The notes under the pieces were generated by a model. That model was not told the origin of the DNA. It saw only the letters and a list, made by a program, of their open reading frames with translations, and did no database searches. Of a DNA stretch of 64,000 bases, positions 27,601 to 39,356 are shown piece by piece (position 1 is the stretch's first letter; the number at the start of each line of letters is the position of its first letter). Location: contig NC_023753.2 in the NCBI RefSeq assembly GCF_000499845.2, positions 2,356,001 through 2,420,000 of the forward strand, in the 5' to 3' direction. Origin of the DNA: Phaseolus vulgaris (Eukaryota > Streptophyta > Magnoliopsida > Fabales > Fabaceae). A program made the position numbers and the translations under genes.

Positions 27601-30316
27601 ACTGAATGTGTTATTTTATACTAAGCTGAAGCCATCTTATTTCCTATCTGCGATTACAATTATTTTGAAAGACCTACTTACTTTATATTGAAGTTCTTTT
27701 TATAATTACTCTATTAAACTATTAATTTACTTGGTTTCAGTCAGGGAAGTGCTGTCTTGGACATAAGAGCTGGTGGAAATATGTCTGTAAGTGCAAAAAG
27801 ATGCCATGTTGGAAATGCATGTTATGTAGTTATTATATTATAGACTGAGATTCTCTAATAAAAATGTTGAAGACTTGGAGTAAGACCATTTGTAAAATAA
27901 GATACCATAGTATGACCCTTGCGTTGGAGATGACATAACAAAGAATATAAAGTTAATAATATCTGTTTTTTAGATGTCCTTTTGCTCAACATAAACTGTC
28001 ATTTGTAGGATTACTTTCAAACCACATACAAATTTCTGGAGCTTTCACCGCACGCTTTAATACCAATGCATGGGAGAGTTAATGTCTGGCCAAAACAGAT
28101 GCTGTGTGGATATCTAAAGTACTAATAATCTATTAGTTCCTTCCCTTGACTAGACAAGTTAATGTTGATATTTTATGTCAAAGTCGACAACTATGTGGAT
28201 TGTTATCATTATTTTCAGGAATCGCAGAAGTAGAGAAGCTAATATTCTGAAAGCAATTGAAGGTGGAGCAAAAACTTTGTTTGACATTATAGAATCTGTA
28301 TATTCTGATGTTGATCGTCGTGCCTGGATTGCTGCATCATCAAATGTGAGGCTCCATGTGGATCATCTAGCTCAACAACACAAGTTACCAAAGGTAATGA
28401 CTGATATGCTTCAAGATTTAAACTCACTCGTATTAATTTGAGAATATTTATTATCTGTTGGTGAAAAATCCTTTGTGTCTGCCTAGGATTGCAGTCCTAG
28501 TCAGCTTTATTTGCTTAGTTGTTGGTATTTTTATATTTACCACATGCTCTGCGTCTCTCCTTGAAGTCTCTTCCCCGAGTTTTTATTTTTTTCACATTCT
28601 CTGGGAGTATTATTACACTACTCAAATAAGACTGTAATTTTTTAGATTATGCCTCTAGATACTGTCAAAATAAGTATAAGTATTGTAGTGTACTTTGCAA
28701 AAAAATTTCTAGTTGTGTTGTCCAATAAAAATTACTTTTACAAATGAACAAACATGTTAGAATTTGTAAAACTTGTGGGTAATTGTCTGCAAAATTTTGA
28801 AGTTTGATTTACTTTTTTTAATCAATATTTTACATAACATATAAAATTGTCTATATGATCCTATGTATTGAATTATTATAAGGCTTCTAAATTTATAAAA
28901 TGATTATTGTTTAACATAATTTCAAACAATAAAAGATTAAAAAACTTCTTTGATAATATTTTATATCTTCAGCTACCCCACTAAAAATATTCTAGCTCCG
29001 CTCCTGTCATGGAGCATGATCTTTTGTTCTGTTATTTAAGTGTGTATAAATATTGAGTCTTATTCAATAAAAATATTAGCTTATGCAGTACAAAAAACTC
29101 GATCAGGTTGTTTCCTTGTTCTGCTGTTTTTTCTTTATCCCAGAAATTAATACAAACAGTAGCACATTGGTGTTGCACCTTTTTCTTTTGTATTTTTCTT
29201 TATAAAAGTAAGAGAATATTTTCCTTTTATTTTATGCATCAGCAAATTTATGTTCATATTCGTCTCATGAAGTTTTTCAAAATGCATAGCATATGTTTGT
29301 TACACTGTATGCATTATATTACGTTAGGATGCATGCCAGTCATTTCATTTGTTTGATTTACTATTATATTCCATACTCCCTAGCATTGAGCTGAGATGTA
29401 ACAATATATTACTGTTTCTTACAAAAGAAAATCACATACTGGCTGACAGGTTTGATATGCATGTGATGTGATGTTGTATGTACTTTTTTCAGTTGTTTTC
29501 ATCCTTTACCCCTTTCTCATGTGACTTTCTAATAATGTGAAGAAAATAGCTCTGATCAATATAGACAGAAGAAAATAACAAAACCTTGGCTACTATTTCT
29601 AATATGGAAGATAATGTTTTTCTATAATGTCGGATTTTAGTAAGGGAAATCAGATTTTACACTGCTTCTAACTTTGGCTTTAATTACTTCCCCCGGCATA
29701 TCAATATTTATTTTGTTTTTCTTATGCGATTGATTAGTTTGGGTGGCAGAAGAGTGCACGATTCATTGAATTGCAGTTTTACCTTGTGTCTTTTAGAAAA
29801 TTGTTAAACATAATTTGATAAGTGTTCCACATTGAATGAAACTTAGACAATTTTTGTGAGAATGTGCAGGATTTTTCTCTGGAAACTTACAATTCCAGCT
29901 TGATTACATTTGTTGACAATGTGGGTAAACTATAATCATGAAGAGCTGCACTGATTGGTTCGGTGACTGCCGATCAATTACATCAATTGCAGTTTTTTGA
30001 GAAAAATATGTTTGTGTTGAAATGGCCCTAGATACGGAAACTCTATGCAAAATAGCCCTTGTATAATATCTGAGGATAATGACTTATGAGATTTGCCGTT
30101 ATTCTTTCATGGAACTGACAAAACACTCTGTATCTACTTCAGGATTTTTCAATCCAGAAGTTCAAAAATACCTGTGGGCTGCATTTTTTATCACGATGGA
30201 TATGGGCTTACACTAGTCGCACTTTATTACGTCAAATAGGGAAGTCTTCATTTCTTATTGCGGGTGTTCTTGCTTGCACTGTTGCATTTTACTGTCAAAA
30301 CAAGTTCACTAAATAA
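19639..30316 (+). CDS. Metallo-beta-lactamase-fold hydrolase with N-terminal extension and C-terminal anchor
   Basis: Twelve exons: 19639-19905, 19986-20136, 21960-22114, 22742-22924, 23327-23402, 23698-23775, 25126-25211, 26912-26985, 27741-27786, 28009-28118, 28219-28393 and 30143-30316. All phases agree, giving 524 residues. The ATG at 19639 is the first in frame; an upstream TTG is ignored. Metal-site motifs of the fold are intact: THHHHDHVDG at about 269-278, GHTDGH at 333-338, GDH at 352-354 and MHGR at 392-395. The first 190 residues (LALVIQ, FLLLKQSRPPKF, DLWDLPSAQL) resemble a Nudix-like fold without a recognisable Nudix box. Residues about 503-517 are hydrophobic, followed by a short polar tail, which suggests a tail anchor. 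It resembles the plant LACTB2-like family (Arabidopsis At4g33540 type). The substrate is unknown; LACTB2 relatives include nucleases and thioester hydrolases. Introns are loaded with transposon remnants. Confidence 0.92.
20385..20515 (-). mobile_element. Au-type SINE in intron 2
   Basis: The segment holds the characteristic Au SINE run: GCTCCTCGCTATG, a GGTCACTGTAGGCAGCCTTA core, a TTTGCATATGCAAA palindrome, AAGCTGTTTTGGATTCAAAGC and ATGACCAACAACTGGTGA. It is the inverse of the SINE's own direction; the internal RNA polymerase III box B appears as GGATTCAAAGC in this orientation. Several CpG-type changes show it is an old copy. It sits in intron 2 of the metallo-beta-lactamase gene, antisense to it. 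Confidence 0.8.
21627..21661. repeat. (TA)n microsatellite in intron 2
   Basis: About 17 TA units within intron 2 of the metallo-beta-lactamase gene. Confidence 0.95.
23856..24111. mobile_element. Tourist-like MITE in intron 6
   Basis: The ends are GGCCATATTTGGATAAAT and, inverse, GGCTATTATTTGGATAAAT. Similarity continues inward through AGGAAAAGAAA and TAAG..AGGT motifs. The 256-bp element is flanked by TAA on both sides, the 3-bp target typical of PIF/Harbinger (Tourist) elements. It has no coding capacity and lies in intron 6 of the metallo-beta-lactamase gene. Confidence 0.75.
25521..26655 (-). mobile_element. Internally deleted Ty1-copia retrotransposon in intron 7
   Basis: Read on the minus strand, the order is LTR fragment (about 26572-26655), gag end with a broken zinc knuckle (CFICGK, about 26270), protease start with the DTGATNH active-site motif (about 26117), then a direct jump to the RNase H end. 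That end reads QDDTTQHI and, in a shifted frame, LADIFTKGLP (about 25700), followed by a second LTR fragment (about 25521-25607). The two LTR blocks are alike with many differences. Integrase, reverse transcriptase and most of RNase H are deleted, and frames are broken. The copy is dead and lies antisense within intron 7 of the host gene. Confidence 0.85.
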
Positions 30317-31651
30317 AAAGATGGGTTTAGGGTTTAGTGGTTTGCGTAATGGTATAACTTGGAGGAAGGAACTAGAGTGTAAATTGTGAGCTTTGATGTA
30401 ACATGCTATGTTATTACTGGATGACTTCTTCCAAACTCTACAGGCGTTTCAGATGTTCTCAGTGAGTTTGTCATCCATTTACTTGAAAAGAGATTTCATA
30501 TTATTTTTGGTGCAATTTGCATGAACACACTGATGTCTTAAAAAACTTTAAGTTTATGAATCTTAAATTAGAAATATCATTATTGTTTAAGCTTAAATTG
30601 GGCGTATATTCGTATTCCGCATGATGCATTAAGAGTAATATCAAAATGATGCTTTCCAGTCATTCTCTCTCCTGTTAACAAGTAATATATTAATCAATGT
30701 AATTTGTCACATTATAAACACACAATTTGTGAATTAAGTTATTGTAGCATCGTCTATGAACATTTGGGCACGACATAAAAACAAGGAAGATCTGATATTA
30801 GTTGAGAAATAATTGATTGGAATAAAGGGATTAACATATAACTTCGGTGGCAACGGTTGTTGTCGTGTCTTCCATATTGCTTACTAAAATAACTTACATT
30901 GAAAACATCACAATAATATATTAATCTCAATCTCAACCACCCTTGCCAGTGGTTTCTGAAATCTTTCTGATGGGATATATCTAAAAAAAGTATGAGAAAA
31001 AAAGTACTAGAATATAAAAAAAAATAAAAAATTTACATTAATCTTTATTTTCTATTTAGTTTGGTGTTACTTTAAAAAAGAATAATTTATTCTTTTAAAT
31101 TTTAAAGTGATTCAAATTGTTTCTATGGTGAACTTAGTGTTAATCTTCAATCTTCATCTCAACATTTATCTTCTTCCTCTGCTTCTCAAATGCATTTTGT
31201 CCATTCTCCACCATACTTAACTTCTTCCTCCCTCCCAACTTGCCCTCACACCCAATCTCTTCTTCAACAAAAAAAACAAAAGGAAAGAAACCTCGTTTCT
31301 TAAATAAAGAAAAAAACATTTTTTTAATCTTTTTTAATGTTGATAAAAAGAAAAACCAAAAGGGTTTATATTTACAATGTAAGAGAAGTTAAGTTGATGC
31401 AACATTTCAAATAAGGTCCAAGTTTATTTTGTTTTCTACTTTTGAGACAGAGAAAGAAGAAGAATATAATGAAAAAGAAAAAGAAAGGGATGAATGTGAG
31501 TATTTGATTACATATAACTTTTACTAAACATAATCTTGTCGTAATTGAACTAAATAATTTCGCATAAATCAGTGGGCATGTGTTTGTGGTTATTTCAATT
31601 AATTCTTAAATTCTTATGGTTAAAAATATGTGATTCTATTATTTTTTTTAT

Positions 31652-31673
31652 TATATATATATATATATATATA
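31652..31673. repeat. (TA)n microsatellite
   Basis: About 11 TA units in intergenic DNA. Confidence 0.92.
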
Positions 31674-32143
31674 AATGTGAACTTCTATTTTATGAAAGAA
31701 AAAGACTATACAAATCACGTTATCCATTTCTCCTCTTAAGATGGGTTGACACAAACAAACTCTCATATTTTTTGGATTTCCTTCAAACTAATTATTCATT
31801 TTCAGGTGAAAAAAGATTTTTGAAGAGAAACTTTACATATATATAACTAGATTATCAGTAAAGATTACTCATTATCTAAATGTTCAACTAAATTATAATA
31901 TAGATAAATATAATGTTATCAAATTGGCATATGATGTTACATTGAAATTAATTAAAGTTAAATTTTTTAATTTGAGAGTAAAACTTGGACTATTATGGAA
32001 TCTGTCATCGGAGTTTTCTTCTATTGTTACATTTAATGTTTATTAAGTACATGTTTGACCAAATTTGAGCACACAAATCTTATTTGATAACAAAAAGAAA
32101 ATCACATTAATGAAAGAGGGTAAAAACGTAGGTCTTATTAGAT

Positions 32144-32261
32144 CTTACCATTTGACCAAAACTTATTAGGTCTTATTGATTTTTAAATAACAAATTTTCG
32201 TTCTTACCATTTGACCAAAACTTATTAGGTCTTATTGATTTTTAAATAACAAATTTTCGTT
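32144..32261. repeat. 59-bp tandem duplication
   Basis: Two adjacent, essentially identical 59-bp units start at 32144 and 32203 (CTTACCATTTGACCAAAACT...). Their identity indicates a recent duplication. Each unit contains TTGACC, a W-box-like core. No gene function is assigned. Confidence 0.95.
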
Positions 32262-33102
32262 TTTATATCATTTTCATTACATGAATAATGATATTTTCAA
32301 TCTACTTCATCTTTTATTTTATTTTCGCACACTTTGTTTTATTTTCCTTTTTTTTCAACTGAAAACCGGTAACCAAAATAAGGTCTATTTTCCATGTTCA
32401 ACGATATGCAATGCCACCCACATTGACTTTTCTTATAACTTTTTTGAAAAAAACCAAACTTCCACACCCTTCCCAAAAAAACACCGTTTAACAACGCTAT
32501 TCTAATAATACCATTAGGAACAAGTACAAAGATAAACTTTTCTTTTCTCAAAAAACATAAATACACACGCGTCTAACATAATTACAATTGTAACAATGCT
32601 CCCACTAATTTTGTTGAGATAAAATTAAATTTTAATGAAAATTAATAATTTTGTTATATTACTCTGATTAAGTCATACAATATAGTCAAAAAAATAAAAG
32701 ATGTAATTTAAAATTGTCACTGCTTTATTTGCTTATAAATGTTATTTACTATTTTTTTTTTAGGATGTGCAATTCTGAATATAATTTTTTATTTATTTAT
32801 TTTACTGAAAAGTCCACGGAAATGGAATGGTGGAAACTTCAGAGACCAAAACATGGAAGAAACGGACGTGTTGAAAAATATTAGGTTGGCGGCTACATAA
32901 CCAGGTCTTCGTCGTGACATACGTTTTGAAAGAAAGATAACGTCTTTGTCGTTTCATCATCGCACACTGTTCCAGCAACAGACGGCACCAGTTAACACAA
33001 CGGAATCTGCATTTTCCTTGTTAACTTCAACGCATTAATTAATGGTTTCCTACTTCCAATCACCACATGTAATATATTTATTCGTTTCTTGTAACAAATT
33101 TC

Positions 33103-33110
33103 TATATAAT
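33103..33110 (+). promoter_or_regulatory. Candidate TATA box of the GT14 gene
   Basis: A TATATAAT string sits about 530 bases upstream of the start codon, and pyrimidine-rich leader-like sequence follows it. This would imply a long 5' leader of roughly 500 nt. Context is the only support. Confidence 0.3.
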
Positions 33111-33638
33111 TAATCTTCTGCTCCTCTCCCAAACCAGCGTAACTGTTTCTGGATTTTTCAACTTCAGCTTTCTTTCATAGCTGTTATTATTTCTAGGAGA
33201 CCATAAAAACTAAAGGAATATACTACGAAAACCATAGGAGAAAAAGTCTCCAATTCGAAGCCATCAACTCCTGTTTTGAAGGGTCTGTTTCTGCCATAAA
33301 TTGAGCAAACTCATAAATTTTCCTTCTGCCTTTCTTCATCTCTCTCCACTTTCATAGCTTTCTATCTCTTCTTTCTCTACCACCCCTTTTGTTCTTTCTT
33401 TAAGTTTCCATCATATTTTAAGTCTCAAACTAGGTGAACCTTACCATATTGAAAACACTTTCGTTTGATCTTTTTGGTATTGGTCTAATGCCTCTTGAGA
33501 TATTTTAATTACAAGATTAGTTTGTTGCTGATACACTTGAGAGTTTCATAAAGTCAAGCATTTCTTATTGCTGATACCCCTCATATACACCCATAGAACA
33601 GATTCATTTGGGAATTTGGTGCTTCTGTCCCCTGTAGA

Positions 33639-35990
33639 ATGAAGGGCCAAAATAATCAATACCCCTTGAACTCTGTTTCCAAGTTTTTCAATGCTCAATT
33701 TCACTTTGTTCGGTTTCTTGCATATATCCTTATTCTGGGCTTTGGTATAACCATTGGGGTTATCTTCAGTTTCTATCTTAAAGAGTGCAACTTTAGTCTA
33801 CAATTCACGCAGCTGTCACTCTCTTCCTTTCCGCGAACACCTACCCTGCCAACACCAACTACAAAACCGGAAATATCTAATCAAACTCAAATTCAGACAC
33901 AAGTTCAAACTCAGACAGAAATCCAAACTCAAACACAAACTGAAATTCAACAAACTGAGAGTAGTCACGTAGGATTGAAGGATTTCCTTCAGCCTCCTCA
34001 TGTTGTGCATGATATGGACGACGAGGAATTGCTTTGGAGAGCTTCAATGACAGCAAAGATCCCCGATTACCCGTTTGACCGTGTTCCAAAGGTTGCCTTC
34101 ATGTTCTTGACAAGGGGTCCTGTGTTTTTGGCACCTTTGTGGGAGAAATTCTTCCAAGGGAATGAAGGGTTGTACTCAATTTACGTGCACTCCAATCCAT
34201 CGTACAATGGATCACGCCCAGAGAGTCCTGTATTTGAAGGTCGCAGAATTCCTAGTAAGGTCAGTCGATTTCTGATCCAGTTCCTTGTTACATTTACTAT
34301 GATTTGTTTTCAATTATGGAAATGACTGTTCTTTGTGTGGGATCATTAACGTAGTCATCGACAAATATATCCTAGGTACTGATCTGATTATATCATATCA
34401 TAGGTAAACAAATATAGTGAGAACCTATAGCTACCATTATAGATTTGTCTTGTTATATTCTTATACTTGTAGCTATGCAAATTGCTTTATGCAAAGGAAA
34501 AATTAAAAAACCAATAGAGGAAGATGTGAAGAAGAAAATAGAACCCAGAACAGAAGAGAAGTGATTATATATTTGCTTCGTATTGCTAGGATAAGGCTCA
34601 GCTACAATGATTATTTACAGTGAAGCAAATCAGCCAATTTCTATTATAAAAAAGTTATTTAGAAAAGCCACACAAAATAAGAATTATTTCTTTGTGAGCT
34701 TCTATCAGTTCGCTGACAATTATTATCGCATTCACCAATTACATGACTGCAATGTGGGATGCTGTATAGCTCCTTTTCACTCTCTAGTTATTAGACGATG
34801 TCAAAATTATTTTTTAAATCTTAGAAAAAGTAAAACATGGTCTAAGTTGAGCGTTCTTTTGTAGTTTAGGATCACTGAAATGTAGATATCATATTGCAAA
34901 TCCGATTAAAAATAAGATGATCTTTACAAACGTTCCCATATTGTGATTAGCATCTAAAATGATAGCTCATGTCCCTCCTCCATTAACTGGTAAAAGCTAG
35001 CTGCTACTGGTTTGGCGAAACATTTCTAAATTAGCAGACCCCAGTTGATAAAAGGACAATGATATTTACTACCTTTTAGGGTAAATTGTACACCATGTCA
35101 ATTCTTTTTTAATTGATTTATTTGTCTTCTCAGAAAGTACTCATCATTTGTGTGGATCCTGTATTACAGCCTTAATGTGTTGCGTATAAAAATAAAATAA
35201 AACGAATCTTAGTCCTCAAGAAAATTGTCCACACATGAATAAGGTACTACCGGTTCATTAAGATTTAAGTTCCAATACCTGCAATTTGCTTCAATTTAGA
35301 AAGAAACATTGGTCAATACTCTTAATCTCACTATCTGCTATTTTCATAATGCAGGAAGTGGAATGGGGCAATGTGAACATGATTGAAGCTGAACGTCGCT
35401 TGTTGGCCAATGCACTTCTTGATATCCAAAACCAACGCTTTGTACTGCTGTCAGAATCATGCATACCACTCTTCAATTTCTCAACCATCTACACTTACTT
35501 GATAAACTCCACCCAAAACAATGTCATGGCTTTTGATGATCCAAGTTCTGTTGGCCGAGGCCGGTATAGTATCCAGATGTTGCCTGATATCTCCATCAAC
35601 CAATGGAGAAAAGGATCCCAATGGTTTGAAATGGACAGAGAGCTTGCACTAGAAGTAGTATCTGACAGAAAATATTTCCCAGTTTTTCAAGAGTACTGCA
35701 AAGGTTCATGTTACGCAGATGAACATTACTTGCCAACGTACGTGAGCATCAAGTTTTGGGAGGGGAATTCAAATAGGAGCCTCACTTGGGTTGATTGGTC
35801 AAAGGGTGGCCCACACCCAGCTAAATTTCTGAGGTCGGAGATTACTGTTCAGTTCTTGGAGAGTTTAAGGAATCAGAAATGCAAGTATAACGGAGATAGC
35901 ATCAATGTCTGTTTTCTATTTGCTAGGAAATTTGCACCTAGTACGGTGTCAAAGCTCACGAAGATTGCACCCATGGTAATGCATTTCTAA
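33639..35990 (+). CDS. GT14-family (Core-2/I-branching-like) glycosyltransferase
   Basis: Two exons, 33639-34259 and 35355-35990, join after AAG and give 418 residues. The N-terminus is cytosolic and followed by one transmembrane segment at about residues 25-47, a type II membrane layout typical of Golgi enzymes. A Gln/Thr-rich stem (alternating TQ, about 80-110) precedes the catalytic region. Signatures of the plant DUF266/GT14 family include [26 protein letters not shown], the [15 protein letters not shown] block, [42 protein letters not shown] and [13 protein letters not shown]. The ending IAPMVMHF is family-like. Acceptor and donor substrates of most plant members are unproven; some affect cell-wall or arabinogalactan glycans. 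The gene is convergent with the next receptor kinase. Confidence 0.93.
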
Positions 35991-36646
35991 TATTACCATA
36001 GGTACAAAACATCCAAGTTACCATTATGACCAATTATTCATTCATTCTTTTCATTTTGTAAGTGCTTAACTATCCGGTATAGACTTAATCAAATACGGTG
36101 AGTTTCCAATTGGCTCCATACATCTGTTAATGATAACTGGATCTTTCAAAGATGGCAACAAAAAGTTGAAAAATACAAATCCATTAAAAGATTTGTACGG
36201 ATGAAAGCACACAGAAAGAGCAAAACAAATAATTTGGATACCTCCATATTCCTAGACGGTCAAAAAAGACATGACAAATGTCAATAATAAGTTAAATTTG
36301 GCTAATCAAACCAGACATGTTTTTCTTTTGAATCATTACCGTCCACGTCAACCATTATTGAACTGACCCAACAATTAGTGTCTCACCAAAACATAGTTTT
36401 GCCCTTTATCTCAATCTGTTGATAACTCCTACAAACGAATCATTCATTTCACACAGCTTTAATTAGCGGAAAAGCTTGAACCAAAACCAATCTTGTCATT
36501 CAGGAAAGTGGGCAAAAAGGACTAGCATCAAAACAAATAATACGTGATTAAAAATAATTAGAAAAACAAAACCCTCAATAATCTGATTTACAATATACTA
36601 CCACCACCCACACAACCTAGTTAGCTTAGCACCTACTTCCCTTATT
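35991..36646. other. Convergent 3' flanks
   Basis: Short AT-rich interval between the stop codons of the plus-strand GT14 gene and the minus-strand LRR kinase. It should contain both 3' untranslated regions. No other feature seen. Confidence 0.6.
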
Positions 36647-39356
36647 TCACTGACTCGTTCCACAGGCATCTTCAGACATGGAAGGTGACTCCGAAACAGA
36701 GTCCGTCGAGTCATGACACGGCGACACCTCCACCCCACGCAACTCCTCAATCATCTTCACCACGTGGCTCATCCTGGGCCGTTGATCAGGTGCAGCAGCG
36801 GTACACGTCATTGCAATCTGAAGCAGCCCCACCATCTCCTCCTCAATATCCTTATACCTCATCAGCTCCAAATCAAACACTTCAGCCGTCCATTCCTCCC
36901 TCACCACTGACTGGACCCACCGCGGTAGGTCCACCACCCCACCGTAAGCACTGCCTGCACTCTCCACCACGGAGGGGCACTTCCCTGTCAGCATCTCCAG
37001 CAGGAGCACACCGAAAGAGTACACGTCGGACTTCTGTGTCTGTTTCCGACCATCCGAAGCCTCCGGCGCGCGGTAGCCGTTGGGTCTCCCACCCAATGGG
37101 CCTGGGCCCGCGAAAACCGAGAGCCCAAAATCAGACACGTGGGCGTTGCCCTGCTTGTCGAGTAAGACGTTGGTGGATTTGATGTTACCGTGGGTGAGTC
37201 TAAGGGACTTGCACGAGTTATGAATGAAAGCCACGCCTCTCGCGGCTCCCGCTGCTATCTTCAGCCTTGTGGTCCAGTCCAGTGGGGTTCGTCCGGGTCC
37301 TCTGTTTCCTGTCGGAACCACGCCAATTCCACCATCAGGTTTCATTTAATTACACATTTGCCACTAGTATACATAACTTTCAATTTCCTGATGCAAACCC
37401 TAGTATGCACTTTTTGGACATTCAATTGCCAAAGGATAAAGCTAAAGGCCAAATGTTGCAGCAAGAAAAGAACATAAAGCAATATACTTCTCCTATTCTT
37501 TAATTTTTTATTATCATTGAAAAGCAGCCCAAGACAATGGAAAATCAGTCTGCATGGTAGTACTATACTTTGTCCCGATTCCCAGGGTTTTATGATTGTG
37601 ATTTGTACAGCAACTGTTCTGTTAACAGTTCCTTTATCAGCAATTGCTGGAAACAATGTATTAAAAAATTACTACAGTGTTGCAAGGAGGGAGAAGGTAG
37701 GAATCATGATAAAGAGACCCCATCCAATGCACATGGTTCATCATCAAAATTTGAAGAGCCTCGTAAGTGGACCCCCCCACCCCCCAAAAAACTAAAACCA
37801 AAACTACATACACACGCGGTGGCTATGGTCCTATAGCTGCAAAGAATCAATTTCAAAGCAGATAACCCACTCTTGAACTGAGGGGCAACTAAAGAACAAA
37901 AAATGTAGAACTTTTGTTTTATTTCATTCATGTGGCCTGTGACATACAAACAGAAACAGCCATGAATGTGCAAATGGAAAAAAGAAATGACGTAGGTAGG
38001 TAGGTTAGAGGTACCGTGAAGGAGCCAGAACAAGGTGGCATTGGGCATGTAATCATAGACCAGCAACTTCTCCTCGCGCGCAAAATAGTAAGCTCTCAAA
38101 CTAACAACATTTGGATGCCTTAACCTTCCCAACACCTCCATGTGTTGCTCGAACTCCCTCTTCCCTGTAATCTGCGCGTCCTTCAGTCTCTTCACCGCAA
38201 CCACGTTACCATCATCGAGCACTGCCTTGTACGCGGTCCCAAACCCTCCCTTTCCAAGCATTTCCGCAGAGGCTCGCAGCAGGTCCTCAAGTTCAAACCT
38301 TTTCTCACCCTCGAAGAACACCATGCGACCCCTCTCAAACCCTCCCTGAGCGGGGTACGGACTCGACGAATACACGATCTTCTCACTCTCAAAAAGCTTC
38401 GACCCTTTCCCCTCCTTTAACTTGTAGTTTCTCCAGAAGTAACAATACAATAGCAATGACACTATTGCAAGAACCAAAACATCACCTACTATAATAGCTA
38501 TAAGTGCCACCGGGCCGATTCTAGAAGCACCCTTCTCGTGACTTTTACTACTTGACATTGGTGTTGACGTTTTCGGCATTGAACTTGGTGAAGATGATAC
38601 GGTAGTTGTAGGGTTGTTGTTGTTATGTGGTAACAACGGCGAAGCAATAGCGCCTTCTGATCCGGGTTTGGTTGGGTCGGATGCGCATTTTTTAACTGGG
38701 GCACCGCAGAGAAGCTGGTTTTGTCCGAATGAGGATTCGGGGAAACTTGATAATGCTTTGGGTATCTCGCCGGAGAGGCGGTTTCCGGAGACGTTGAATT
38801 CTTGGAGATCGGGGAGGTTGACGTCGGGAATGTGGCCGGAGAAATCGTTCCCGTCGAGGCGGAGAGTGAGGAGGTGGGTCAGATGGGAAACCGTCGCCGG
38901 AATCTCGCCGGAGAAGTTGTTGTGGGACAGATCGAGCCGGTAGAGGCGGAAGAGCGACGTGGCGGTGCCCGGAAACTCGCCGGAGAAGGCGTTGCGAGAC
39001 AAAAAGAGGAGTTTGAGGGCGGTGAGGTTGGAGAGGTCGGGAACGGGACCGGAGAAACGGTTTCCTTTGAGACTGAGAACTCGGAGCTGAGTTAAAGAAG
39101 TCAAGGGGTGAATGGAGCCTTGGAGGTCGAGGTTTTCGAGAACGAGTCGCGAGACTCGGTCGCGAATGCACGACACGCCGCTCCAGGAACAGGGGTTGGT
39201 GCTGCTGGTGTTCCATGTTGTGAGCTTCTGGGAAGCGTCGGAAGCGGTTTTGAAGGCCACGAGAGCGTCGAAATCTGGGTTATGGGAACCTTGAACAGTG
39301 AGAAGAAGAAAATGAAAAAGCAGAAAACGAGTAAGGTGAGAGAGTGTTGCTGCCAT
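36647..39356 (-). CDS. PXC1: LRR receptor-like kinase, PXC1-like, atypical kinase
   Basis: Two exons, 38015-39356 and 36647-37308, give 667 residues. A signal peptide covers about 1-23. An LRR N-terminal cap (TTWN..NPCSWSGVSC) follows, then about five leucine-rich repeats. A Ser/Thr/Pro-rich juxtamembrane stretch leads to one transmembrane segment at about 280-305. The cytoplasmic kinase domain has an intact glycine loop (GKGGFGTAYK), VAIK-type lysine (VAVKRL), DFG and APE motifs. The catalytic HRD is replaced by HGN (LTHGNIKSTN), so the catalytic base is missing and the protein is probably a pseudokinase or weakly active. This is typical of the LRR-III group. Layout and wording fit PXC1 (Arabidopsis At2g36570), linked to secondary wall formation in vascular fibres. 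The exact orthology is inferred. The 706-nt intron separates the N-lobe from the C-lobe. Confidence 0.92.

Larger units (their letters stand above)
30317..33638. other. Intergenic region and GT14 upstream sequence
   Basis: No coding region is seen. The first few hundred bases would be the 3' flank of the metallo-beta-lactamase gene. A TA microsatellite and a 59-bp tandem duplication lie within. From about 33100 the composition becomes pyrimidine-rich and leader-like ahead of the glycosyltransferase. Confidence 0.55.

Noticed and set aside
36685..37182. 165-residue open frame on the plus strand
   Set aside because: It lies opposite the second exon of the PXC1-like kinase; its Pro/Ser/His-rich wording is the antisense of a GC-rich kinase exon.
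38692..39216. 174-residue Arg/Pro-rich frame
   Set aside because: Alternate frame of the LRR exon, low-complexity, no homology; the LRR frame is clearly the real one.
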